Of a DNA stretch of 64,000 nucleotides, positions 53,103 through 62,684 are shown piece after piece; position 1 is the first letter of the stretch, and the number at the start of each line of letters is the position of its first letter. Below the pieces are notes generated by a model. It saw only the letters and a program-made list of their open reading frames with translations, ran no database searches and had not been told where the DNA came from. Source of the DNA: Tubulanus polymorphus (taxonomy: Eukaryota > Nemertea > Palaeonemertea > Tubulaniformes > Tubulanidae); NCBI RefSeq assembly GCF_964204645.1, contig NC_134025.1, positions 9,925,001-9,989,000 of the forward strand, read 5' to 3'. A program made the position numbers and the translations under genes.

Positions 53103-53136
53103 ATGGCGATTGGACCTGCAATCTATGATTGTCAAG
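53103..53136 (+). CDS. lin-28: lin-28 candidate alternative first coding exon 1b
   Basis: A very short first exon of 11 codons plus one base, MAIGPAIYDCQ, then a donor (CAAG/GTAGGG) in phase 1. It can join the acceptor at 54209 to give a 176-residue Lin-28. The ATG has A at -3 and G at +4 and is the first in-frame Met after a stop near 53030. It lies at the right edge of a CpG-rich stretch (about 52720-53170) that is open on both strands, with a TATAAAAG box at 52698, as expected for a promoter with a 5' UTR. The larger overlapping frame at 52723-53196 is more likely a product of that base composition than a protein. Several short upstream ATGs lie in the putative leader. Support is by pattern only. 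Confidence 0.35.
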
Positions 53137-53362
53137 GTAGGGTTTGCCTTGTGTGAAGGCGTTCGTCGCTTTTCGTCAGCTTCACCGCTTTTTTAATTGG
53201 AAGAGTCGCTTTGCGATTAATTTCCTAGGTTTTAATACATCATTAGCTTACCGAATGACGGACACAGGGTTTCTTCGCTTGGCAAGCTTTGGTTGCCTTT
53301 CGCCACGCCAACGCAGAGTGGTCGGAGCCAAACCCAAGTGCCAAGCGAAGATGGACGATTTG

Positions 53363-53413
53363 ACCATGGAGGTATAATCTAGAGTTTCACACTCTTATAT
53401 ACGTCCAAGACCA
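53363..53413. repeat. palindromic repeat with enlarged loop
   Basis: Left arm GACCATGGAGGTATAATCTAG, then AGAGTTTCACACTCT (itself a small inverted repeat), then ATATACGTCCAAGACC. Same arms as at 28146-28183 with a few changes and about 14 extra central bases. Confidence 0.55.
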
Positions 53414-53737
53414 GACCCATCCATACCGTTCGTTTATGAAGGTTCCATTATTTCTTGCAAATAAATTTCGTGGATGGAAAATATTCTTTTGACAACGAAA
53501 ACAGAATAAAGAAAATAAAGGGGAATAAAAATATCGCACGTTTTAGGCTTAAAAGCAAACTCAATAAAGTTGAATTGTATTCGATTTATACTAAAAACAT
53601 GGGCTTGGTTCACAAAGTAGTTTTAATATTACCTACATTTTTGTCGTAGCATATGTCGTAACATGGACAGTAGATATGATAAACTGTCGAAGCCATGTTG
53701 TTGGCTATTCATAGTTTTCGAAAATTACGTAATTAAT

Positions 53738-53925
53738 GCGCGCGCGCAAGCGCGCGCTATCTGCGGTTTAATTTCAATTACGTCACTATAGACTCGTCGA
53801 ATGGTCAGCTACGAGGGCAATAGGTCAGTGGTCCATTTATCAATACGCTATTGGTGAGCGTTGACCGCACGTGTAGGATCTCATACTATCTCGGATCTAG
53901 TGTTATATATATTATACATGCGATA
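53738..53925 (+). promoter_or_regulatory. putative proximal promoter region of lin-28 exon 1c
   Basis: Within 280 bases upstream of the exon 1c ATG are a GC-alternating palindrome (53738-53757), a CRE-like TTACGTCA (53778-53785), an inverted CCAAT box ATTGG (53850-53854), an E-box CACGTG (53868-53873), and a TATATATA stretch (around 53904-53911). The last would place a start site near 53935, 75-80 bases before the ATG. Each motif alone is weak; their clustering in front of a coding exon is the argument. Confidence 0.35.
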
Positions 53926-53954
53926 GGATACGGATCGCGACATACATCAAATAT

Positions 53955-54020
53955 ATGCGGTTATTACTATGGGAATTATTTGCTATTGAATATCAGAATA
54001 AAACAAAGCAGAATGAGTAA
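53955..54020 (+). promoter_or_regulatory. upstream open reading frame overlapping the exon 1c start
   Basis: ATG at 53955 opens a 21-codon frame that ends at TAA 54018-54020. It overlaps the lin-28 start codon (54013) in another frame; the sequence ATGAGTAA contains both. If transcription starts near 53935 this frame would be in the leader and could limit or regulate translation of isoform 1c. No transcript evidence. Confidence 0.35.
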
Positions 54021-54064
54021 CGCTACTAAATCTGAAGAACCGGTTGTTGATGATCCCGTCGAAG
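54013..54064 (+). CDS. lin-28: lin-28 candidate first coding exon 1c (nearest to the body)
   Basis: Encodes MSNATKSEEPVVDDPVE plus the first base of a Gly codon, then a donor (GAAG/GTACTT). The intron to the next exon is only 144 bp (54065-54208), ending in TTTCTTTGCAG. The join reads ...[22 protein letters not shown]. The short acidic leader before the cold-shock domain is like that of insect and vertebrate LIN28. Total predicted protein is 182 residues. This ATG is the first in-frame Met and has A at -3. It is overlapped by the end of an upstream frame (53955-54020). If only one first exon is real, this one is the most likely because of its proximity, acidic composition and good splice sites. 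Confidence 0.7.
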
Positions 54065-54208
54065 GTACTTCTAAGAAGACTATTATATAGTCTCTTCTTT
54101 TCTTTCTTACATTTGTAGTGTTGACAATGCCGCATTGGTTTTACAGTTTCGGGCCAGTTTTCGAAGCAATTTTAGCTGATTTTAAACGTGTATTTGTTTT
54201 CTTTGCAG

Positions 54209-54330
54209 GGGCACCTGAAGGCCAGGCACCGACAGTACGAAAGAAGGGCAAGTGTAAATGGTTTAACGTCGTGAAAAAGTACGGGTTTATCACCCCTAAC
54301 GACGGGGGCCAGGACGTTTTTGTCCATCAG
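54209..54330 (+). CDS. lin-28: lin-28 exon 2: first half of the cold-shock domain
   Basis: Lin-28 binds the terminal loop and the GGAG motif of let-7 precursor RNAs and blocks their maturation; it also binds mRNAs. This exon carries the N-terminal half of the cold-shock domain: GKCKWFN, the RNP1-type segment KYGFITPN, and RNP2-type DVFVHQ, the strands that stack on RNA bases through Trp, Phe and His. The acceptor is TTTTCTTTGCAG and the donor CAG/GTGCGT. It enters in phase 1 and leaves in phase 0 directly after VHQ. One oddity: the Gly usual before the aromatic residue of RNP1 (MGFGF in vertebrates, KGWGF in fly) is Lys here (KKYGF). Family assignment is secure because the segment reads almost residue for residue like insect Lin-28. 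Confidence 0.96.
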
Positions 54331-57300
54331 GTGCGTATTTCCGATTATTTTGCGTAATTTTCATAATGTTTTATAACATTAATTTGACCAATTGAATTCA
54401 ATAAATGTAGCGCTACAGTTTGTGGCCTTATCTTGATTTAACGGTCGTTCTACACGTTTGTCGAATTCCAAGAAATTATGGACGATAATCGTATGCAATT
54501 TCAATTCAATAAACAACGACTCTAGTTTATATCGCCTGACCGAATAAGTAAACGTGTTCGTACAAGAACCACCAAAAGCTCTGAACTTAGTTATATTTAG
54601 GCGTGTAGGCGTTTATTAATCAATACGGTTTAAATGATTTTCGTGAATAATTAGCTAAGCAAAGCAGGGCGAATCAAAATCGATTGCTCAAGTTCAAATT
54701 ATTTAGTAAAACTGCACTATTCCTAACTCGTTTCTCCTTTACGATTAAAACCTTGTATATCATCCAGATAGCTACAATCTGCTGTCGAAAAGTCTTCAAT
54801 CGGTAACCAATAACATGGAACGTAAACATTACGATTAGACAATATCTCGTACATATAACTCCGATGTATTTTAAAGGTAACGCTTTTGTAGGTCACTAAG
54901 GCCGAATCTCTATTGTGACCATTCTGTATACGGTATTTACTACAAGGTCCTACAATCTTCGTCTTCACCCACTGACCCCTCGATGACCCTCCAAAAGTGG
55001 AGCATTTATTAATTAATGTTACGTAAGAATTTCCTCTGCGGTTCTGCCTTTGTTAGTATGGGCGATATAAATACCTCAGCTGGCTATTATATGTCTATTA
55101 ACACATAATATAATGTACTAAGCCTCTTCTGAATCAAAAGACTTTTATGATATCCAAAATGTGGTTACCACGGCACAGATATAGCTAATGTTTTTGGAAT
55201 AATAATTCGCGCGAATCGATGACGAAAGGTTCGTCGAATAGAAACAAAATAATCCAGGTTTTTATTCGAATATTGCGTTAGAATCTACAGAAATAAGTTC
55301 ACGTGTTTTACTATGGTTTTTCGTGAAATAACAGATCTATTTTCTCGAATAAATCGAGTAATCAAAAAATGAAACATTTCTATACATAAAACATTAGGAC
55401 ATGGAATCTAGTGCTTGAAAAACGATTAATTTTCGCTCTTTTCAAGATTTTTTTATTTTATCGAAATTTAGTACTGACGAATTGCATGAAATAACTGATT
55501 GAAATATTGAAGATTATTTGACAGAAAAATTAAATGCGTGCGCGGATGTCTGCGGCTAGATCGATTGCTGATGAATCGAAAAACTTCTCGAATTGTCTTT
55601 TGCCATGCATATTTGCTATCGAAAATGTGACAAACGAATAGATCTTTTTTTCAATACATCAAAGATGGCTAAGGCAAGTTGATACAGATCCTCGATTTAC
55701 GCCATACTTTTAAAATTGCTGAACAGACGTTTAATTTTGCCACGTCGCAGATGGCCTGTCGCTAGTACATTTAAAAAGGCTATAAATACTACAAGTATTG
55801 TGATTTTAAGCGGCGTCTGTCGACCCTTATTTTTGAATTGATTTTTACCCCGGGTCGAGATGATTTGCATTAAATCTGTCCACGAATTAGGCCCACCGAA
55901 CTGCGTGGTACGACGCCTGTGGGCAGAAATGTTTTGATCCCGAACGATTGGCCGTCAGATTTGTCGAAGCCGATTAATCGGTGGGCTATTCTTCTAATCA
56001 AAAATTCTCACGTGTCTAAAAACTGCCAATATACTACAACACATATATATATATACATGTGCGTGTGATGCGAGTTTTTGTGAGAGGAAATCAAGCTTCG
56101 GAACCGTCAACGCGCGGATTAATTACGCCCGGTGTGTGATTTCAGTGAATTTAGTTGAAAAACAGTGATTTTTCTTGAAATGTTCTATACGGATTAATTA
56201 TGTTCTGATGTGGGGAGGATCAGTCATTTTGAAGAATGAAATTTGACTTGGTACGTAATGCATTTAATGAGGGTAGTGTTCATTACCGCACAATTCGATC
56301 TCAAATGAGCATACGCGTAGGTGTTTTATTTTATAAGGCATATATTTTTAGCAAATACACTTCGAAGTTACATACGAATTCACATGATATGATTATAATA
56401 TATCTATAGGTGTAAATTAGGCGTTACAGATCATCAGAGTAAGAAATCAGAAAAAAAACTAGATGAAGATCTACTACCTGAATGGAAAATTCTGAATTCC
56501 CTGATTTTTCCGATTTCAGGGTAAATGAAAATGATAGTAAAGTATATAGCTGGAATTTTGTTGGCTTTGTTATATTGACAAATAAGAAAGTATAGAAATG
56601 GCGTCCGTTGCCTCCAGACCTCATGAACCATATCGGATACATTCAGCAAATCGTTTATATCTATGGCAAGAAAGTATCTTTGTTATCAAGGCAAAAATGT
56701 TATCAGGGAATTTGAAAATGGAAAATCTGCGTCGTAACCCATTTTGTCCACACTTTACGGGCCCGTCTCATCAATATAATGCTGTTTGTTTACGTTATTA
56801 ATCAGATATTTAAGAATGAATTCTCATTGAGGTGGTAATGGGCGAAATGACGAGTGATTTTAGTTATGTTGATTGACCACGTCGCCTATATATAAAATTT
56901 CTAAATAGCAAGCGAAATTGTTTTTTCGCGAAGATGTTTGCCAAGTCGATTTTCGTGGCGAAAAAGAATGTAAAAGCCTAGCTCGGAAATGAAATATTCA
57001 GCAACTTGTCTAGCACTATACGACTGAGACATTGAATACCGTTAGTAAAAGAAGGTAATTCGCCATTTCGTGTTTTACTGATTATCACTATTGATCATTA
57101 TTTGCGTCGTCGAGTGGTCAACATGAAGAAAAAGATTAAATTTTGCCGTATCATAGGGCATCCCATTTATTTTTGGCACAAGTGGTTCACAGGTCAATAC
57201 GTTGGTAAAAATAAACTCGCTCCGAAGGCCGAACAAAAGGCCGATGCATTCCTATTTTAGGAATCTCTTCCGTAAAATCTGTCCAGTAAATTCTTGAGGT

Positions 57301-58810
57301 CGACGTCCGTGAAAATTGTCGGTTATTTTGAATTATGGTGTTTTAGTCTACAGTATAATGAATCTATAAAAATTCATAAGCTTCGCGATCGTTTCGATAA
57401 TTCAGATAAACTCGTATAGGCTAATGCATTATGATTCGGTATTTAAGATTCGATAACGGATTGAATCTTAAATGTCGTCTCGAAAACGATAAATGTTTAA
57501 TTTTCCTATCGATTATACATTGCTTCTGGATGCAGCCGTCGAAATTATGATGATTAAACACACGGTTCGTCACAGCGCGGAGCTCGAATTTATGCGTCCA
57601 TGGTCGCTGTGAGATTCCCGTTCCCGGACACCGTCATGGTCGGCAGGCATTATTGGTCGGTGCTTATTTTCAAAACCTTCATCGAACATTCGATAAAATC
57701 CAGAAATAATATTTTCAAACCTATGGACATGACGGGCGAACACTACTATACTTTGCGATGATAATTATTCAAGAAAACGAAGATGGATTTACTTCGAGTA
57801 GCTAGGTTATTATCATGGGGTCAGGGTTTTAACAATAAACTCCAAAATCGTAGCTGGTCGTATATGTGCAAATTGTGACGATAAAGAAAGAGCTATGGGC
57901 TAACAACATAATCTCCCTAACAAATCTCAGGCGAAACTAGTTGTATTATTGTGCGGAGTATGTTTTTTGCTCAGGTTGGTTTCCAAAAATGGCAATGCAA
58001 CTTTTTAGAATGGATGAACGCTATAACCCTTTTTAAACGACAGACTCCGTGTGTCCGGCGGTTCTCGCAGCGCTTGTAGTATTTTTGAAAGGGAAGGAAA
58101 ACAAAAGATTTTCGCAGTCTAACTAACCATAGACCGATTTTGGAAAAAATGTCGGCTAATCTGACACTTCTCAAGCATTCGATACCCTAAACGCGGCTTT
58201 TGGCATTATGTTGGGTAATTAGTACTCAAAATCTTGACAATCTGACAGGCTTCGTATTACCTATTAGGTACGGACTATTATCTAAAATACTGAAAAATGC
58301 TCGCTGATCTCAGACTGATGCAGCGTACTTAGACTTCCACCGGAGTCTGACGTTTTGCACACGGAGAGGGAAACTTTCATACTTAGTCATGGCTAGGAAT
58401 TTAGTCGAGATTATTTCCTGGCGAGATTAAAAATCGGTAGCGCCAGGTATTAAAGTCCTCGCATTTTAATGAGCGTCGCTTTAGAAAAACGCGCTGCCGT
58501 CTGCTCCCGATATTGATTTACAGTATCTTTGATTTGTGGAACTTATCCCCGAGTCTTTCTGTATGGAAAATGGTTCGCGCGACGCTCCCCGCAATAGGCT
58601 TTGCTAATGAATTCAAACTGCTGGAGGCTGCGTCTTAAATATTGGCTTCTATTTTGGGAAGATTGTTGTCTGTATTCGCCATTGTATTATTCTCATTATA
58701 TTAAGGATTCTATTTGTCGACGCGCAGTTCCCGATTTAGATGGAGGGAACCTTGTGATTTTTGACCCAATTAATCGAGTTAACAATTTCGACGCCATTTT
58801 CTGTTTTCAG
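54331..58810 (+). other. lin-28 intron within the cold-shock domain
   Basis: Bounded by CAG/GTGCGT and TTTTCTGTTTTCAG. It is AT-rich with scattered TA repeats. A half-copy of the GACCATGGAC palindromic repeat is at 57591-57607. I see no further exon, RNA gene or complete transposon in it. Confidence 0.85.
57591..57607. repeat. half copy of the palindromic repeat
   Basis: TTATGCGTCCATGGTC matches the right arm of the family; no matching left arm is seen upstream. Confidence 0.35.
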
Positions 58811-58965
58811 TCTGTCATCCAAAGGTCGGGATTCCGAAGTTTGGCCGACGAAGAAGAAGTTGAATTCGAATGCCGCTGTTCCGACAAGGGCATCGAGGCG
58901 ACGCTGGTGTGCGGACCGAATGGTTCGGACTGCCGTGGCCGGCCGCCCAGACAAAGGAAGTTCAA
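58811..58965 (+). CDS. lin-28: lin-28 exon 3: second half of the cold-shock domain and linker
   Basis: Begins after TTTTCTGTTTTCAG with SVIQRSGFRSLADEEEVEFE, the Lin-28 signature that completes the cold-shock barrel. It continues with an invertebrate-like GIEATLVCGPNGSDC and ends in a basic linker RGRPPRQRKF that leads to the zinc knuckles. The donor is AA/GTACGTAAAC and leaves two bases, which combine with the first base of the next exon to form Lys. Compared with fly Lin-28 the segment differs by only a few substitutions. The upstream intron is about 4.5 kb, the downstream about 2.6 kb. In the genomic frame the open reading continues on both sides of the exon, which makes a larger false ORF (58601-59098). 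Confidence 0.96.
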
Positions 58966-59576
58966 GTACGTAAACAATATACCACGGTGCCCTTCCCTAT
59001 ACTCGCCCACGTACCTCTTTAAGAAATGTCACGTTTTACTTAATAACCGACATTGGAACGAGAAAGCAGAATCAAACATACAACTGAAGAAACCTTAACT
59101 TCTGTCGTGATTACCCAGATGTCGAGATAATTTGAGATGAAACTGGGTATCATCGGGGATATTTTAGATTTGCTGTCATTTCCGTGTCACGGTAAGGAGA
59201 GCTCGTACACACGAGTCCTCAAATGAAAGTTTATTGTCCCATACGCATTAATTATTTTCATAGCTCGAATGACTTGTCATAAAACCTGATCTTATCCTGC
59301 CAACCATCGTAAGATGGATCAACGCGGTTTTTTTTGTTCACCTGTATATACGACACGTCCTTGTGGGTAAATCTTTTACGGCTTGTGAATGACTCACGTG
59401 TGAACCCCTACAGGGGACGTATTCCTAACACCATCGTCAAATTGTTTTGTTGTTAGCCCTTTAGTGTATTATGATTCTCAGATATACATATATACCCTAA
59501 ATAACTTCATCGTGCGTGTTTCTTCTGCTGGAAAAGTATTTTTGAAATCGCCCCGCAAAAACGCACTGTAGCCGTA

Positions 59577-59880
59577 ATCACACGAACGTTTTTGGCCCGT
59601 ACCCAATTAGGCCCGGAACAACCGTTCGCGCGGGTGACAAATGGACATGTTTGGCCCGACCATGGACGTATAAGTCTAGTTTATGACGGACCAGGCCCGA
59701 TCCAAAGTTTAGCACGGGTCTAATTATTGCGTGTGAATTGCAACTGGTTCTGGGAGTTACACACTTCGCTTTGCTTTTGTTAAGCATCGAGTGAGTGTTT
59801 TACGTGTGAACGCACTCTCTAATTAGGCATGGGCCAAATTTGACTCCGGCCTGATCCGGGCCAAATCGCCTGCGTGTGAT
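59577..59880. mobile_element. non-autonomous TIR element (GGCCC-rich), copy 2
   Basis: About 304 bp with imperfect terminal inverted repeats: ATCACACGAACGTTTTTGG at the left and, at the right, a stretch whose complement reads ATCACACGCAGGCGATTTGG. It shares long internal blocks with the element at 1634-1930, including TTGCAACTGGTTC, CACTTCGCTTTG and ACGTGTGAACGCACTCTCT, and has many TTGGCCCG motifs. No coding capacity. A target-site duplication is not clear. It carries a degenerate copy of the GACCATGGAC palindromic repeat at 59658-59696 that copy 1 lacks. The family is not recognised. Confidence 0.65.
59658..59696. repeat. palindromic repeat GACCATGGACGTAT, nested copy
   Basis: Left arm GACCATGGACGTATAA, centre GTCTAG, degenerate right arm (TTATGACGGACCAGG). 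It is related to the well-preserved copy at 28146-28183. It sits where copy 1 of the host TIR element has an unrelated 11-base stretch, so it may have inserted there. Confidence 0.5.
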
Positions 59881-61166
59881 GGCGGCTATTATCGTGCATT
59901 CGTGAAATGTTCCGGATTAGTGAGACGTTTACTGAAAACTCACCGAATATTGCGCACTTTGCCGAATGTTGGCAAATTTCTGTCGTTGTTTGACTTGCTA
60001 GAGTATTCACTATTCGTGTCATTCCATCGTGATCTCTTTCTATGATTATGAAAACGGACTGCCGATATGGCAAACAATTATTTTCTTCATTTTTGCCACT
60101 CCTTTATAGTTCAAATAAAACGCTTTAGTCTGGGATGCGGTTGCGCGTGGGCTTCGTTATGAATTGTAAAAATAACCGTCAGACCAATTTAGCTGTTTTT
60201 AAGAAACCGCAACCTTGCTGTAGGTGACCCCGCAAATTTCTAAATTTCTTTCTGCATGACCTACATATTGGCGTTGTAGATCGTTGGCACATTTCACCAC
60301 ATCCGTTGCGCTTGGTGTCGGTGTACCACTCATACCGCATTCATATTACTCGTTCGTGCACGATTTGTACGAGCATATCATTCGCCACCTAGCGGATCCG
60401 TGAAAATATTTTTCATCGCTAGGTTAACTCCGCAATTTTGATTAATTTGGTGTTCTGTGACCTCGTCGACAGAGCGTAAGGTGCAAGAAATACATTCTTA
60501 GAACTTATTACATGTTCTTGGTATACGATTGACCTCATTTCAAATTTACGATCTGTGAACTCAATTGCCGTTTCGACCAGTGGCGTTTATAACCCCTAAA
60601 CCCCACGTTTCGTTTTCCGATATATATTTCATCTAACCATAATAGGTGAACTTATTAAATACGCGTGTCTATCCGATTGAGGAAGCCATTCTCCAGGGTG
60701 TGATGTTTGACTAAAAGTGGGCATGCGCCGTTTCCAGGAAAAGGCAGTCTGTCTAGGGCATCTTCGTACACAACGCACAGCGCTTCTGCTGCTGCTGCTG
60801 CTCAACGAAATTATGCAATTGATTGAGAATCATTCCGTTGCCATGGTTTCCATGAAGGATTCGATCTCATTATGAATGCATTAGACTCTGTTTCGAATCG
60901 CGTTAGCTCGTTTCGTCTGTTCTTGACATCAGCCGCGACGTCATGAAAAAGTTTTATTTATTAATTAGTCCGATTTGAGGCGAGAACATGGCGTTGAGAT
61001 GATTCGTCGTTTTCTCAATTAGTCAATTCATTCGATGTGACGATCGCGAGAAGATTATTTGAATTTTTGAAAACGCGGCCGTACCCGAGGTCATGCTCCC
61101 CTGCAAAAGCCACTACGTAAATTTTCAAAAAAAAAAGTTTGAACTATGCTTTAATAACGTGAGATA

Positions 61167-61260
61167 ACAGTCCTGCAATCACGAAGCCGAGAAGTTTAAC
61201 AGTCCTACAATCACGAAGCCAAGAAGTTTAACAGTCCTACGATCACGAAGCCAAGAAGTT
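61167..61260 (+). repeat. 32-bp tandem repeat, three units
   Basis: Units start ACAGTCCTG/ACAGTCCTAC at 61167, 61199 and 61231, each containing ATCACGAAGCC and AAGAAGTT. Only a few substitutions separate the units, so expansion is recent. It lies in the last lin-28 intron. Confidence 0.9.
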
Positions 61261-61613
61261 AGAATAAAGAACTTTTTTTATTAGAAATTCGAATTTTCGA
61301 TTTTCCGCTGAAAACCATTGTCAAGGAATGACCTGAAATACAACATATCATAGTTTATATAGCAAAACGAATGATACACGCTATTGCACAGATTACTGGG
61401 CGTCAGTGACCAAAGAAGAAATGATCTGGGACAAAAGTTTATCATGGGAAGAGAAACCAAGGTTACCATTGACACAAGAATTGCAGTGTGAATTTATATT
61501 TTAACTTTTCGGATTTCAGTGATTGCGGGACTTACCTTAATTCGCGACTCATTGCGTAGTTGTTTTTTTTTTACCTCGTCTTTAATAGTTTGATATAATT
61601 TCTTTATTTATAG

Positions 61614-61833
61614 ATGCTACAATTGCGGGGAGTACAGCAATCACCTAGCCTTGAAGTGCCCGAAAGGACCGTTGCCGAAAAGCTGTTACGAGTGCCTGTC
61701 TTCTGACCATTTAATCAAAGACTGTCCGAAGAGGGAAGAAAAAACTACGGGTAACGATGGTGACGAGTCTGGAGCCGAATCCAGTCCTCAGCATATCAAA
61801 AACTCAGGGAAAAATGGCGACCAGGCCACGTAG
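61614..61833 (+). CDS. lin-28: lin-28 exon 4: two CCHC zinc knuckles, C-terminal tail and stop
   Basis: Starts after TTTATTTATAG and restores frame as Lys, then gives two retroviral-type zinc knuckles. The first, CYNCGEYSNHLALKC, has spacing C-x2-C-x5-H-x4-C, one residue longer than the vertebrate form but like fly and worm. The second, CYECLSSDHLIKDC, is canonical C-x2-C-x4-H-x4-C. The linker PKGPLPKS matches the family. In the protein these knuckles recognise the GGAG motif of pre-let-7. A hydrophilic tail rich in Glu, Ser, Asn and Lys follows, with the stop TAG at 61831. A perfect 8-mer match to the lin-4/miR-125 seed lies in this tail at 61803-61810. Just upstream, in the intron, is a 32-bp tandem repeat. 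Confidence 0.96.
61803..61810 (+). promoter_or_regulatory. lin-28: lin-4/miR-125 seed match in the last coding exon
   Basis: CTCAGGGA is a perfect 8-mer complement of the lin-4/miR-125 seed. It lies in coding sequence (codons for Asn-Ser-Gly-Lys), about 20 bases before the stop. lin-28 is a classical lin-4/miR-125 target, but through its 3' UTR in worm and mammals. I see no further supplementary pairing upstream, and a single 8-mer can arise by chance. Confidence 0.35.
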
Positions 61834-61977
61834 CCTGGAGGAGATAATGAAGAACGTCCTTCGTATGCACGCGTTTTTTTGTAAGACGAAGTCGTATGTC
61901 CATCGTGTTTATCATTCACAACGTCGCGTTATTCTTGAAAAAAAAAGCGTATATACCATTTGAGGAGACTTTAAAAA

Positions 61978-61983
61978 AATAAA
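61978..61983 (+). terminator. lin-28: putative proximal poly(A) signal of lin-28
   Basis: AATAAA, 145 bases after the stop and upstream of the let-7 site. Cleavage here would produce a short 3' UTR without the let-7 element. Only the hexamer supports it. Confidence 0.35.
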
Positions 61984-62684
61984 TGGCGTACGATATAAAT
62001 ATAGATATCGATATAAATATTAGTTGATAGGTTCCAATTGTTATTACTACGAACTATTAACTTAAAGTCTATGTCCTAGATTTCATTACATATTATATCG
62101 ACGGCGAAGAAAGAATGCCATTCTCAGATACTAAAACCTTTTTTTCGTGTAAACCTATGAAATGAGTTTAGAAAATATACATTTCCCGCAGTATTATGGT
62201 TTTACTTGGTACGGGGAGGTCGACCTCCCTGCTTGGCCAGAGGCAGTCAGAGCGAGTCATTGCATGTCGTGTCTTCATTATTTTTCGTCAGGCATAGATT
62301 ATCATTTGTTGCGCAGTGTGTGTATATTCGTAATCAGCATACGTGAAATTTTGCGGCGTCCCACAGTCAACGAAGACTCCTGCGCGCGCAGTTCTTTTAA
62401 CTTAAGCTTTTTACATCATTTTTACATCGGGCCTTTTCGCGAAATGAATGTTAGCTCGGATTTGTCAGAAATCGTCGGCTCCAAAATAACGCGCGCAAGT
62501 AATTCATGATAACGGAAATTTTGTAGGACTTGGGTTGTCGAAAACAAAAACAAAAAACACTCTTTCCCCTAATGTATGTATATATAGTTTGTAGTTGTCG
62601 TCATTGTAGATGTTCTTTTAGTATCGTTGATCAGGTTGAAAATCGTTCCGGATTCCGGGTTAATAACGAACCAACTTTTTACTG

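Larger units (their letters stand above)
58966..61613 (+). other. lin-28 last intron
   Basis: Bounded by AA/GTACGT and TTTATTTATAG. It contains a complete TIR element with a palindromic repeat inside (59577-59880), a (CTG)5 run at 60786-60802, and a three-unit 32-bp minisatellite (61167-61260) about 350 bases before the zinc-knuckle exon. Confidence 0.85.

Noticed and set aside
52723-53196. 157-codon open frame, one of the longest in the window
   Set aside because: It lies in a CpG-rich stretch that is open on both strands, has no recognisable domain, and is better explained as a promoter and leader for lin-28 exon 1b.
54118-54357. Open frame starting before the cold-shock segment
   Set aside because: Residues before 54209 are intronic (TTCTTTGCAG acceptor), and those after 54330 follow a GT donor.
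58601-59098. 165-codon open frame as a single gene
   Set aside because: Only 58811-58965 is coding. The flanks are intron sequence that happens to be open, as shown by the splice sites and Lin-28 homology.
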